A stretch of 64,000 bases of DNA from Streptomyces sp. CB00455. GTDB lineage: Bacteria; Actinomycetota; Actinomycetes; Streptomycetales; Streptomycetaceae. The first letter of the stretch is position 1, and each line of letters starts with the position of its first letter. The notes beneath the pieces were generated by a model. That model was not told where the DNA came from. It saw only the letters and a list, made by a program, of their open reading frames with translations, and did not search any database. Below are positions 6,627-15,222 of this stretch, one piece after another. The stretch covers positions 993,445 through 1,057,444 of the forward strand of contig NZ_LIVQ01000003.1 in the NCBI RefSeq assembly GCF_001905445.1, given 5' to 3'. The position numbers and the translations under genes were made by a program.

Positions 6627-8411
6627 TCACCGCATACGGGTGGCCCACTCCTGCACCTTCTTGATCCGCTCGCGCAGCTGGCCCGCCGTCGCCTCCGCGC
6701 TCGGCGGCCCCCCGCACACCCGGCGCAGCTCCGTGTGGATGACGCCGTGCGGCTTGCCGCTCTGGTGCACGTAGGCGCCGACCATCGTGTTGAGCGACTT
6801 GCGCAGCTCCAACAGCTCCTTGTGCGAGACCACCGGCCGCCGGTCGGCCGGCAGCTCCAGCAGGTCCGCCTCCGCGTCCGGCTTGCGACGGCTGTGCGCG
6901 ATCTGCCGGGACTGACGTTTCTGGAGCAGCATCTGGACCTGGTCCGGCTCCAGCAGCCCGGGGATGCCGAGGTAGTCCTGCTCCTCCTCGCTGCCCGGGT
7001 GCGCCTGCATGCCGAACTCGGCGCCGTCGTAGAGCACCCGGTCGAAGACCGCGTCGGACTCCAGCGCCTCGAAAGACATCTGCTCCTCTTCGCCGGTGTC
7101 CTCGTCCTCCTGCCTGTTCGCCTCGTCCATCTCCTTCTCGGACTCGGCGTACGGGTCTTCCTCGCCCTGCTTCTTCGGCCGGTCGAGGACGTGGTCGCGC
7201 TCGACCTCCATCTCGTTCGCGAAGCCCAGCAGGTAGGGAATGGTCGGGAGGAACACCGAGGCCGTCTCGCCGCGCCTGCGCGAGCGCACGAAGCGTCCGA
7301 CGGCCTGCGCGAAGAACAGCGGGGTGGAGATCGTCGTGGCGTACACGCCCACGGCCAGCCGCGGCACGTCGACGCCCTCGGACACCATCCGGACCGCGAC
7401 CATCCAGCGGCTTCCGTCCGCGCTGAATTCGTCGATCCGCTTCGACGCGCCGGTGTCGTCCGACAGCACGACGGTGGCCTTGCTGCCGGTGATCTCCCTC
7501 AGCAGCTTGGCGTACGCGCGCGCCGAGTCCTGGTCGGAGGCGATGACCAGGCCGCCCGCGTCCGGGATGCCCTTGCGGACCTCCGTCAGCCGCTGGTCGG
7601 CGGCGCGCAGCACGTTCGGCATCCAGTCGCCGCGCGGGTCCAGCGCCGTGCGCCACGCCTGCGAGATGGCGTCCTTGGTCATCGGCTCGCCGAGCCGCGC
7701 GGCGATCTCGTCGCCGGCCTTGGTGCGCCAGCGCATGTTGCCGCTGTAGGAGAGGAAGATGACCGGCCGGACGACCCCGTCGGTCAGCGCGTTGCCGTAG
7801 CCGTAGGTGTAGTCGGCGGAGGAGCGCCGGATCCCGTCGTTCCCCTCCTCGTACGTCACGAAGGGGATGGGGTTGGTGTCGGACCGGAAGGGCGTGCCCG
7901 TCAGGGCCAGGCGTCGGGTCGCCGGGTCGAACGCCTCCAGGCACGCCTCGCCCCAGGACTTGGAGTCGCCGGCGTGGTGGATCTCGTCGAGGATGACCAG
8001 CGTCTTGCGCTGCTCGCAGCGGTTGCGGTGCAGCATCGGGCGCACGCCGACACCGGCGTAGGTGACGGCGACGCCGTGGTAGTCCTTGCTGAGCGGCCCG
8101 GCGGAGTACTCCGGGTCCAGCCGGATGCCTATCCGGGCGGCGGCCTCGGCCCACTGCTTCTTCAGGTGCTCCGTCGGCGCGACCACGGTCACCTGCTGGA
8201 CGACGTGGTGGTGCAGCAGCCAGGAGGCGAGGGTCAGCGCGAAGGTGGTCTTGCCGGCCCCGGGGGTGGCGACCGCGAGGAAGTCCCGCGGCTGGGTCTC
8301 GATGTAGCGGTCCAGCGCACCCTGCTGCCATGCGCGCAGCGCACTGGCGGTACCCCAGGGGGCCCGGCCGGGGAAGGCAGGTGAGAGGTGGTGGGAGGCG
8401 GTAGTAGTCAC
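6627..8411 (-). CDS. SF2 DEAD/DEAH-box ATP-dependent helicase
   Basis: A 594-residue protein from GTG 8411. The N-terminal RecA-like domain has Walker A (ATPGAGKTTFAL, about residues 48-59), a DEIH box (VILDEIHHAG) and motif III (LALTGTPFRSD). The C-terminal helicase domain carries QAVGRFVRSRRRGE (motif VI). A charged acidic stretch (EEDPYAESEKEMDEANRQED) follows, then a basic C-terminal region. This architecture is conserved in actinobacteria and resembles restriction-type and UvrB-like helicases. The motifs support nucleic-acid-dependent ATPase activity, but the cellular role is not established from sequence. It appears monocistronic, with its own hairpin at 6577-6600. Confidence 0.88.
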   Translation of the reverse strand: MTTTASHHLSPAFPGRAPWGTASALRAWQQGALDRYIETQPRDFLAVATPGAGKTTFALTLASWLLHHHVVQQVTVVAPTEHLKKQWAEAAARIGIRLDPEYSAGPLSKDYHGVAVTYAGVGVRPMLHRNRCEQRKTLVILDEIHHAGDSKSWGEACLEAFDPATRRLALTGTPFRSDTNPIPFVTYEEGNDGIRRSSADYTYGYGNALTDGVVRPVIFLSYSGNMRWRTKAGDEIAARLGEPMTKDAISQAWRTALDPRGDWMPNVLRAADQRLTEVRKGIPDAGGLVIASDQDSARAYAKLLREITGSKATVVLSDDTGASKRIDEFSADGSRWMVAVRMVSEGVDVPRLAVGVYATTISTPLFFAQAVGRFVRSRRRGETASVFLPTIPYLLGFANEMEVERDHVLDRPKKQGEEDPYAESEKEMDEANRQEDEDTGEEEQMSFEALESDAVFDRVLYDGAEFGMQAHPGSEEEQDYLGIPGLLEPDQVQMLLQKRQSRQIAHSRRKPDAEADLLELPADRRPVVSHKELLELRKSLNTMVGAYVHQSGKPHGVIHTELRRVCGGPPSAEATAGQLRERIKKVQEWATRMR

Positions 8412-8601
8412 GGTCTCCGGTTCGGGCTCTCGGCGTACTCGCGTACTGGTACGGGCAGTCGTACGTAGGACAACCGGGCCACCCTACCGGCCCCGGCCCG
8501 GCCCCCGCGGAGGGACAGGCCCGTGACCTCGGCCGGTGCGGCGAGCGTCACACGGCGCCGCCGCCGGGCGAACCGGGCCGGGCGACCGGGCGGCGGCGCG
8601 A

Positions 8602-8652
8602 ATCGTGGGGCGCGCATCGTGCCGCGCGCATCGTGGGGCGCGCATCGTGCCG
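8602..8652. repeat. 14-bp tandem repeat (about 3.6 copies)
   Basis: ATCGTGGGGCGCGC and ATCGTGCCGCGCGC alternate with exact 14-base spacing at 8602, 8616, 8630 and 8644. The repeat lies in the gap 8412-8779 between the helicase start and the MFS gene; that gap contains no credible coding sequence. Confidence 0.75.
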
Positions 8653-8779
8653 CCGGGTACGGCGGAGCGCATGCCGCCGTCGGGCCTGCGGTCGTGTACC
8701 GGGCGGCGCCGCCCGGGCCCCCGGCGCAGGGGGGTGCCGACGGCGCAGGGCGGTGTCGGACGGTGTCAAGCGATGCCGA

Positions 8780-8876
8780 GCGGTGCCGGCGATGTCAGGC
8801 GGTGCCGGCGATGTCAGGCGGTGCCGGCGATGTCAGACGTCGCCCGGCGGTGTCAGGCGTCGCCCGGCGGTGTCAG
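8780..8876. repeat. 19/20-bp minisatellite overlapping the MFS stop codon
   Basis: Three identical 19-bp units GCGGTGCCGGCGATGTCAG (8780-8798, 8799-8817, 8818-8836) are followed by two 20-bp units of the form (A/G)CGTCGCCCGGCGGTGTCAG (8837-8856, 8857-8876). All share the trailing TGTCAG. The last unit contains the TGA stop of the minus-strand MFS gene (8873-8875), so the array appears to have grown from the 3' end of that gene. Confidence 0.85.
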
Positions 8877-10369
8877 GCGTTCTTCGTCGCCGTCCCCGCC
8901 GCCGCGGGCCGGCCCGTGCGCCGTTCGTCCAGCCGGGTGGCCACCCACGCCCCCACCAGCGCCACGCACGCCATCGGCAGGAACACCACGACGAACGCCG
9001 CCGGGTGCGAGGACCCGCCGTCGGCGCTCACCGTGTGGGCGGCGCCCACCGTTCCGCCGCCGAGCGCGGCGAAGGCCGCCCCGACCACCGCCAGCAGCAC
9101 CACATTGGCCAGGGCGTCCGAGATCTGCAGGGCGGCCGAGTTCGCCCCGGCCTCCTCGGGCGCGGACAGCTTCAGCAGCAGCACGCTCGTGGAGCCGATC
9201 ACCAGCCCCATGCCCATGCACCCCACCGCCCAGGCCACGGCGAGCGTCCACACCGGCACCCACGGCACGAGCACGGCCGGAGCCGTCGCGATGGCCAGGG
9301 CGACGAGCAGCATCCCGCCCACCATCAGCGGCCGCCGGTAGGGCTCCACCCGCCCCTTGGACTGCACCCACGACCCCGCGGCCCAGGTCAGCCCGCCCAG
9401 CGCGAGCGAGAAACCGGCCAGTGTCGGGCTCAGTCCCCGCTGGGTCACCAGCATCAGCGGCACGAAACTCTCCGCGCCGATGAACGACCCGGCCGCCAGC
9501 CCGCGCAGCAGCACCACCGAGGGCAGTCCGCGCCGCGCCAGGTAGGTCCCGCGCGGCAGCAGTCCCAGCACGGCGGGCACCAGCAGGGCCGTCCCGGCCG
9601 CGGCCGGGAGCAGCGACAGCCACCGCAGGTCCTGGGCGGCGTACTGGAGCAGCCCGGCGCCCGCCGAGATGCCGAGGGCGAGCCGGATCCGCCGCCGGTC
9701 GAAGGCGGCGGGCGGCGCGTGCGGGTCCACCGGGCCCGAGGCGGTCCGCCGGATCGCGGGCAGGGCGACGACGAGCGGGACGAAGACGAGGGCCGGGATC
9801 CCGAGGAAGACCCAGCGCCACCCGAGGTGCTCGGTGACGGTCCCGGAGGCGAGCGGACCGACGATGGAGGGGACCACCCAGCTCGCGGCGAAAGCCGCCA
9901 TGATCGCGGGGCGCAGCCGCTCGTCGTAGGCGCGGCTGACCACGACGTAGAGCGCGACGATGACCAGCCCGCCGCCGAAGCCCTGCACGGCCCGCCCGAG
10001 GACGAACACCCACATGGCCCCGGAGGTCCCGGAGCACACCAGTCCGGCGGCGAAGGCCCCGATCCCGACGGTCAGCGGCCGCAGCGGCCCCTGCCGGTCG
10101 GCCCACTGCCCGGACAGGACCATGCCGAAGAGGCTGGTGGTGAAGTAGGCGGAGAAGGCGAAGGCGTAGAGCCCGATGCCGTCGAGCTCGCGCGCGGCGA
10201 CGGGCATGGCCGTCCCGACGGCGGTGGCCTCGAAGGCGATGAGGAAGACGACGGAGATGATCCCGATGCTGAGCGCCCGGTAGGCGGGCCCGAGGACCCC
10301 GCCCGGCCGCGGCGGCGGCGGGGGGACGGGTCCGGTCTTCGCGGGCACACGGGGTTCGAGGGCGCTCAT
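8873..10369 (-). CDS. MFS transporter, drug:H+ antiporter type
   Basis: A 498-residue membrane protein with multiple hydrophobic helices and major-facilitator signatures: the loop 2-3 motif GQWADRQGPLRP and an antiporter-like motif C region (ASWVVPSIVGPLASG). A Pro-rich cytoplasmic N-terminus precedes TM1 (ISVVFLIAFEATAVGTAMPV). Length and the D/E in TM1 resemble the DHA2 exporters. I start at ATG 10369 (MSALEPRVPA); an in-frame start at 10411 adds 14 residues. It probably exports a toxic or signalling small molecule. There is no adjacent regulator, and its 3' end carries a minisatellite. Confidence 0.88.
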   Translation of the reverse strand: MSALEPRVPAKTGPVPPPPPRPGGVLGPAYRALSIGIISVVFLIAFEATAVGTAMPVAARELDGIGLYAFAFSAYFTTSLFGMVLSGQWADRQGPLRPLTVGIGAFAAGLVCSGTSGAMWVFVLGRAVQGFGGGLVIVALYVVVSRAYDERLRPAIMAAFAASWVVPSIVGPLASGTVTEHLGWRWVFLGIPALVFVPLVVALPAIRRTASGPVDPHAPPAAFDRRRIRLALGISAGAGLLQYAAQDLRWLSLLPAAAGTALLVPAVLGLLPRGTYLARRGLPSVVLLRGLAAGSFIGAESFVPLMLVTQRGLSPTLAGFSLALGGLTWAAGSWVQSKGRVEPYRRPLMVGGMLLVALAIATAPAVLVPWVPVWTLAVAWAVGCMGMGLVIGSTSVLLLKLSAPEEAGANSAALQISDALANVVLLAVVGAAFAALGGGTVGAAHTVSADGGSSHPAAFVVVFLPMACVALVGAWVATRLDERRTGRPAAAGTATKNA

Positions 10370-10539
10370 CGCCCCAGGGTAAGGGGCATGACCCCGCCGT
10401 GGCCCTGTCAATTAGGCGGATCCCGCTCGTCCGCCGGACCTAGGACTGTGAACGCGGCATGGCAGTCGCATTGCGACCGCCGCGCACACCTTCCCCGACC
10501 GCCGCGGCCCCCGTACGGTCGTGCACATCACCACCACCC

Positions 10540-10614
10540 AGCCGTGTGCCCGAGTGGTTGAGGGACTCGCCTGCAAAGCGAGTTACGCCGGTTCGATTCC
10601 GGTCACGGCTTCCA
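10540..10614 (+). tRNA. tRNA-Cys (anticodon GCA), CCA encoded
   Basis: All cloverleaf arms can be drawn: acceptor AGCCGTG/CACGGCT (7 perfect pairs), D stem CCC/GGG, anticodon stem CTCGC/GCGAG around loop CTGCAAA (anticodon GCA), a four-base variable loop TTAC, and T stem GCCGG/CCGGT with loop TTCGATT. The discriminator base is U73, the identity base for cysteine tRNA, and the 3' CCA is encoded. A strong hairpin follows at 10620. Confidence 0.96.
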
Positions 10615-10619
10615 GGCGA

Positions 10620-10655
10620 AAGCCGCTCCGGGACAGGCGCTCCCCGGAGCGGCTT
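10620..10655 (+). terminator. terminator after tRNA-Cys
   Basis: Perfect 13-bp inverted repeat AAGCCGCTCCGGG / CCCGGAGCGGCTT (10620-10632 and 10643-10655) with a 10-base loop, starting six bases after the tRNA 3' end. It could also terminate the converging minus-strand ESX-type operon. Confidence 0.8.
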
Positions 10656-10713
10656 CCGCCTTTCCGGCGTCCGGGAGCCGGGAGCCGGGAGCCGGGCCCC
10701 GAGGTCGGCCCCC

Positions 10714-11253
10714 TCAGGTCCCGCAGCCGGTCTGGCGCTTGGCGTAGTCGGCGTACTTCTCCATGAGCCCGGTGAGCAGCGGGCGCGGCGCCCCGGCCTT
10801 CTCGTCGTCGACGGTTCCACTGAGCCACAGCTCCAGCTCGAAGGGGTCCCCGGCCCCTTTGCAGGAGAGCCCGGCGGCCGCGCCCGTGTCCCACACCTTG
10901 CCGTTTTCCACGGAGGGGATCGGATCGGCGTTCACCTGTTCCAGCGGCCACGAGAACCCTTGCCCGAGGGGCTGGCGTTCCGCAGTGACGAGCACCCCGC
11001 TCTTGCCGTCGACGTAGATGTTGCAAGTCGCCCCGCGCCGATCCGCGGTCAGCTTGAGGTCGGCAGGGGATTCGACCTTGACCTCGTCCCCCCGGCCCAG
11101 CAGGGGAGCGAGATCGGCGGGCGTGAAGGCCCCGAAGCAGGTCGTCTGCGGGAGCCGGGACGCGGCCGGCGGTTTCTCGCCTGCGCAGCCCGTCAACACC
11201 AGGGCCCCGGCCAGGACACCGGCGAGGGCCCGGCACACACCGGCACGCATCAT
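10714..11253 (-). CDS. secreted lipoprotein, last gene of the ESX-type cassette
   Basis: A 179-residue protein with a lipoprotein signal peptide: basic start, hydrophobic core GVLAGALVL and lipobox LTGC with Cys23 as the lipidated residue. The mature part has three further cysteines (TTCFGAF, ATCNIYVD and a final TGCGT) and GLSCKG, so disulfides are likely. It resembles DUF3558-like actinobacterial lipoproteins, but I cannot place it firmly. Its ATG directly abuts the TGA of the upstream 762-residue gene (stop 11254-11256, start 11253), so it is almost certainly translated from the same mRNA. The true start may be the second ATG at 11250. Confidence 0.8.
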   Translation of the reverse strand: MMRAGVCRALAGVLAGALVLTGCAGEKPPAASRLPQTTCFGAFTPADLAPLLGRGDEVKVESPADLKLTADRRGATCNIYVDGKSGVLVTAERQPLGQGFSWPLEQVNADPIPSVENGKVWDTGAAAGLSCKGAGDPFELELWLSGTVDDEKAGAPRPLLTGLMEKYADYAKRQTGCGT

Positions 11254-13542
11254 TCAGGAGCCCCCTGCGTTGGAGGTGGCGACCTGACCGCGGCCGACCG
11301 CATGGGCGTTGGCCGTCTCGGTCGATGCGACCCCCATCAGGTCCCTGACGTCCTGCGCGCTCAGGCCCGACCCCTCCGCCGCCTTGTGCACCGATGCCGC
11401 CGCGGACCGGCCGGCCGCCTTCTGCGCCTCCGTGTAGTCGACGGCGGCCTTCTGGTTCCCGTCGTCGGCTTTCTGCGCCTGGTCCTTCTTCGCGCCTTCG
11501 ACGACGCTCTCCGTGATGTCCTCCTGGAGCCACTCCACCACGTCCCCGGCCAGGGGGACCATCTCCAGGTACTTCCCACCCGCCGCGCTGATCCCGCGGT
11601 TGATCCATTTGGCGTTGTCCTCGACGCCTTTGACGTACTCCTCCTGCTTGTGCGCGTTCTCGGCGAACACGCCCTCGGCGCGAGCCTCGGAGAGGATGCC
11701 CGCGATCTGACCGCCGGGGTGAACGGCCACCTTGATCGCGGCGTCCAGCTCTCCGTGCTCATCGCGGTGCGCGATGACGTCGTTGATGAGCGTCGTCGTG
11801 AACGCCCTCTGGGAATTGGTGATCGCTCCGTAGGCGTCCGGATCCTGGGCGACCGCCCCGATGAAGCCGGCCATGTCCGACTTCTGGAACTCGGCCATCA
11901 CACCATTGGCTTTGATCTGACCGCCTTCGTTGTCCGCCGACGCCTGGATGTCCGGCATGTACTCGGCGGCCATCTGCCCGAGGTGCCCGGACAGACCCTT
12001 GAGCGGCCCGTCGTCCTCGCCGGGCTTCGCAACGACCAGCTCGGGTTTGTCCCCGATCTTCTCCACGATCCGTTCCATGACGGACTTCATCCCCGTGGTG
12101 TGCTCGACCGGCGGCGAGTCCTCGTCGCCCGGGGTGCGGTGCGAAACCGCTGCCATGAGGGCGTCGCCGATCGCCCGCTGGGCCGGGTGGAGCTCCCCGG
12201 TCCCCGTGGTGTCGAACCCGTCCACGTACGGCTTCTTGTCGAGCATGTAGTCGACCATGCCCCGTTCCTGGCCGTGCTGCCCCTTGACCGGTTTGTCGGC
12301 CTTGGTGACGATCCCGTCCCCGTCGCCGTCCTCGCGGACCGGCTCGTTGAAGAGGGCGGTCGCGGCTTCGGGGTTGTTCCCCAGGGCCAGCATGAGACCG
12401 GTCAGCGGGTAGAAGCCGCGGCCGCCGCCGCGGCCCTGGCTGAGGGCCGTCTCCAGCCCGGACGGCGTCGCGTACTCCCAGGCCTGCGGGTTCTTGCGGT
12501 CCATGGCGATCATGTCGCGGCCGACGGACGTCAGGAACTCCGTGTCGTAGGCGCCTTCGCGCATCAGCGCGCCCAGCGCCTGATAGCCGTAGATCTTCGT
12601 GAACCCGCCGGTGACGTCCATCTCCTTGTGGCCCGCCTTCATCAGCCGGGTCGTCCAGACCGCGTCCAGGTGGTTCGGCACGTCCTTGTGCGTCGCGAGG
12701 CCGAGCATCGCGCCCATGTCGCTCTGGATGTTCGCGACCATCAGCTGCCGGTCCTTGGCTGCCGGTCCGAGGCCCGTCGCGTCCAGGGACATCCTGGAAT
12801 ACGCCGCCAGGGTTTCCTCGGGGCCGACGGACCGGTAGAAGTCCGTCGCGAACTCCGGGTCCGCGCGGTTGTCGTCGAGCAGGTCCTCCAACTCGCGCAA
12901 CGCCTCGACGTTGCGCGCCGTGCCGCCCTCACCGGTCACCTTCTTCATCAGCTCGGCGGCGCGGGCCACCTGCTCGGCGTCCAGGGTGCTGTACTTCGGC
13001 CCGCTGAAGTCGTGCTGGTCTGCGCCGTTCGCCTGGAGCGCGCGGACGAGCGACGCGTCGGCGTCCGCGGCGTCCTCGACCGCACGGTCGATCCGGGCCT
13101 GCCACGCGTCGCGGTTCGTGCGCAGGCCCTGCTGGTAATCGGGGTCGTGCCGCGCCGCGTTGCGCTCCGCCTCGGTGGCCAGGGGGACGGCCTTGACCTG
13201 GCCGGTCGCGTCGACCCGGAATCCGGCGGCCGGAGCGTCCGCGGCGAGTTTCCTCAGCTGCTCCTGGGCGGCTTTGAAGGTGGCGTGCGCGTCGGCGAGG
13301 AGCAGCTGGATGCCCTTGGCCTCCTTGGCCGCGTCCGCGAACTCCTTCGCCGTCTTGCCGACGAACGCCCGCCCCACGCCGGCCGTGACCCCGCTCCACT
13401 GGGCCTTGTCGGCCTTCGCCTTCATCCCGTCGCGCGCAGCCTCGGCGAGCTCGTCCAGTTTGCCGACGAGCGCCTTCCAGTCGGTGACCGCCGTCTCGAG
13501 CTTGCCCAGCGGCGCGTTCATCACGTTCTCGTACGTCAGCAT
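11254..13542 (-). CDS. large WXG-motif protein of the ESX-type cassette, likely type VII secretion substrate
   Basis: A 762-residue, mainly alpha-helical protein. The N-terminal about 100 residues look like a WXG100/LXG-type helical hairpin, with W49-S50-G51 at the turn (KADKAQWSGVTAGVGRAF). The remainder lacks a signal peptide, membrane segments or a recognisable enzymatic motif; it includes a DGDGDGIV acidic loop resembling an EF-hand-like calcium site (about residue 405) and long amphipathic helices to the C-terminus. It is third from the end of a tightly spaced minus-strand series: 12 bases after the small helical gene and abutting the lipoprotein gene. The neighbouring mycosin and WXG/PPE-like protein make a secreted toxin- or scaffold-like role plausible. 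The function is unknown. Confidence 0.78.
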   Translation of the reverse strand: MLTYENVMNAPLGKLETAVTDWKALVGKLDELAEAARDGMKAKADKAQWSGVTAGVGRAFVGKTAKEFADAAKEAKGIQLLLADAHATFKAAQEQLRKLAADAPAAGFRVDATGQVKAVPLATEAERNAARHDPDYQQGLRTNRDAWQARIDRAVEDAADADASLVRALQANGADQHDFSGPKYSTLDAEQVARAAELMKKVTGEGGTARNVEALRELEDLLDDNRADPEFATDFYRSVGPEETLAAYSRMSLDATGLGPAAKDRQLMVANIQSDMGAMLGLATHKDVPNHLDAVWTTRLMKAGHKEMDVTGGFTKIYGYQALGALMREGAYDTEFLTSVGRDMIAMDRKNPQAWEYATPSGLETALSQGRGGGRGFYPLTGLMLALGNNPEAATALFNEPVREDGDGDGIVTKADKPVKGQHGQERGMVDYMLDKKPYVDGFDTTGTGELHPAQRAIGDALMAAVSHRTPGDEDSPPVEHTTGMKSVMERIVEKIGDKPELVVAKPGEDDGPLKGLSGHLGQMAAEYMPDIQASADNEGGQIKANGVMAEFQKSDMAGFIGAVAQDPDAYGAITNSQRAFTTTLINDVIAHRDEHGELDAAIKVAVHPGGQIAGILSEARAEGVFAENAHKQEEYVKGVEDNAKWINRGISAAGGKYLEMVPLAGDVVEWLQEDITESVVEGAKKDQAQKADDGNQKAAVDYTEAQKAAGRSAAASVHKAAEGSGLSAQDVRDLMGVASTETANAHAVGRGQVATSNAGGS

Positions 13543-13554
13543 GCGGGTGGGTCC

Positions 13555-13989
13555 CTACGTGAGGTACGTGTCGATGGCGGAGGCCGTGAAGTCGGCGTGG
13601 AGCTGCTGTTCGTCCTTGGCGTGGGAGGAGAGCGAGTAGTTCAGGCCGTTGGAGATGTTCGCGCAGGCCGCGATGAGGGTCTGCACCTGGGACTCCCAGG
13701 TGCTGTTGGCCTTCGCCAGCGCTGCGCCGGCGGCGAAGCCCTCCTGGGCGAGGGCGCTCGCGGCTTCGGCGGTGGAGGCCGAGGCGTGCTTGCCGTCGGT
13801 CTGGAGCCGGCTGTGCAGCTCGTACGCATCGGAGCCGATGGCGCCGATGTGGTCCTGGTTGAGCTCCAGGTCCCCGCCGCCACTGCCCCCGCCGGGGTCG
13901 GCGGGGGCAGCGGGGAGGTGGTTGAGCCGCATGGACACGTTGGCGGCGGCGGAGGCGCGCGCCGCCGACCATTCCTCGTCGAACGACAT
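13555..13989 (-). CDS. small helical ESX-associated protein
   Basis: A 144-residue protein with the ATG at 13989 (MSFDEEWSAARASAA), chosen because AGGGGAG lies 8 bases upstream; a GTG at 13998 sits directly on that site. It has a short N-terminal helix, a Gly/Pro linker (PADPGGGSGGG), then two long helices (LNQDHIGAIGSDAYELHSRL, EGFAAGAALAKANSTWESQV). It lacks a signal peptide. Size and fold suggest a WXG100- or EspC-like partner of the larger substrate encoded 12 bases downstream, but the exact WXG turn is not present. Confidence 0.7.
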   Translation of the reverse strand: MSFDEEWSAARASAAANVSMRLNHLPAAPADPGGGSGGGDLELNQDHIGAIGSDAYELHSRLQTDGKHASASTAEAASALAQEGFAAGAALAKANSTWESQVQTLIAACANISNGLNYSLSSHAKDEQQLHADFTASAIDTYLT

Positions 13990-14025
13990 CGCGTGCACTC
14001 CCCTGTCAGGTCCGGCCGGCGGTTG

Positions 14026-15201
14026 TCACGTGGTGCGGCGGCGGCGTACGACGACTGCGGTGACCGCCCCACCGATCAGCAGGCAGGCTCCCAGACCGAT
14101 CGCCAGCCAGGGAAGCGTGCTGCTGTCCTTCTTCTCCTCGGCCTGCGACGCGGCGGGCTTGGGCGCGGCGGCGCCCGACGGGGCGGCCGAGGGACTCTTC
14201 GCCGCATCGGCGGCCGCGAGGTCGGGCAGCGGATACACATCGGCCGGACCGGGGTCACCGGGGGTGGGCACGGCGATCCGGGGCCGGACGACGCCGTATC
14301 CGACGTAGTCGTTGCGCTGCGCGCCGTCGGTCGGCTTGCCGGCGGTGTTCAGGAGGACACGGAGGACCTGGTTGTTGGTCCAGTCGGGGTGGATGGACCA
14401 GAGGAGGGCGGCGGACGCGGAGGTGAGGGCACTGGCCGAGCTCGTGCCGGTGCCCGTGCAGATCCCTGTTTTACCCGTACAGGCGGCAATAATCGCATTG
14501 CCTGGTGCAGACAAGTCGACCTGCGGCCCGTGTTGCGAATTCTTGAGGGGCTCACCCTGCGCGTCAACGGCACCCACACCGACGACGCCCGGAGTCGCCC
14601 CGGGATACGCAACTTCGTTAGTCGAATCCCCTGAGTTTCCCACGGCGGCGAAGATCAGCTTGCCCTTTGAAAGGGCGTACTTGACCGCCGCAGCACGCTC
14701 CCGGTCATCCTCCGGCTTCCCGGGCCGACCCTGGGAGATATTGATAATTTTGGCGTCTGAGTCAGCCGCATACCGGATGGCTGCGGTCCATGACGGGGTC
14801 GCCGCTTCTTCCAACATGTCAGGCACCCGGATGGGGAGGATCTTGGCGCCGGGGGCAAGGCCAAAAGCGCCGTCACCGCCTGGCCCTTTGCCCGTTCCTG
14901 CGATGACCGAGGCCATCCCCGTGCCATGGTTGCTGAGGTCGGTTCGCTCGTCCCCGGGGTTCCCGGTGACAAAGTCCTTACCGGGCAGTACTTGACCTTC
15001 GAGTTCCGGCACCTTACCGACGCCGCTGTCGATCACCGCAATGGTGACGCCCTTGCCGGTACTGGTTTTCCAGATGTCATCGGCCTTCATGGCATCGAGA
15101 TGCCACTGTTTGGACCGCACGGTATCCGCGTGGGCCGGGGTCGCGGCGACCCCGGCCAACAGGAGGCCCACCAGGGCCGAGGTCGCCTTGCGCATGCGCA
15201 T
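14026..15201 (-). CDS. mycosin-type subtilisin serine protease (type VII secretion)
   Basis: A 391-residue S8 protease with a signal peptide (residues 1-26, cleavage near AHA-D), a catalytic domain and a C-terminal transmembrane anchor (WLAIGLGACLLIGGAVTAVV) followed by Arg-rich cytoplasmic residues: the mycosin (MycP) plan. The catalytic triad is complete: Asp58 (IAVIDSGVG), His92 (LSNHGTGMAS), Ser254 (TGTSSASAL); oxyanion Asn189 is in AAVGNSGD. A Pro/Ala-rich linker joins domain and anchor. I use ATG 15201; a TTG at 15210 is possible. In ESX systems mycosin stabilises the core complex and processes substrates. Codon use in about 14450-15130 is noticeably less GC3-biased than in neighbours. 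Confidence 0.9.
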   Translation of the reverse strand: MRMRKATSALVGLLLAGVAATPAHADTVRSKQWHLDAMKADDIWKTSTGKGVTIAVIDSGVGKVPELEGQVLPGKDFVTGNPGDERTDLSNHGTGMASVIAGTGKGPGGDGAFGLAPGAKILPIRVPDMLEEAATPSWTAAIRYAADSDAKIINISQGRPGKPEDDRERAAAVKYALSKGKLIFAAVGNSGDSTNEVAYPGATPGVVGVGAVDAQGEPLKNSQHGPQVDLSAPGNAIIAACTGKTGICTGTGTSSASALTSASAALLWSIHPDWTNNQVLRVLLNTAGKPTDGAQRNDYVGYGVVRPRIAVPTPGDPGPADVYPLPDLAAADAAKSPSAAPSGAAAPKPAASQAEEKKDSSTLPWLAIGLGACLLIGGAVTAVVVRRRRTT

Positions 15202-15222
15202 CCCGTGCAACGTCCGTTCTGC

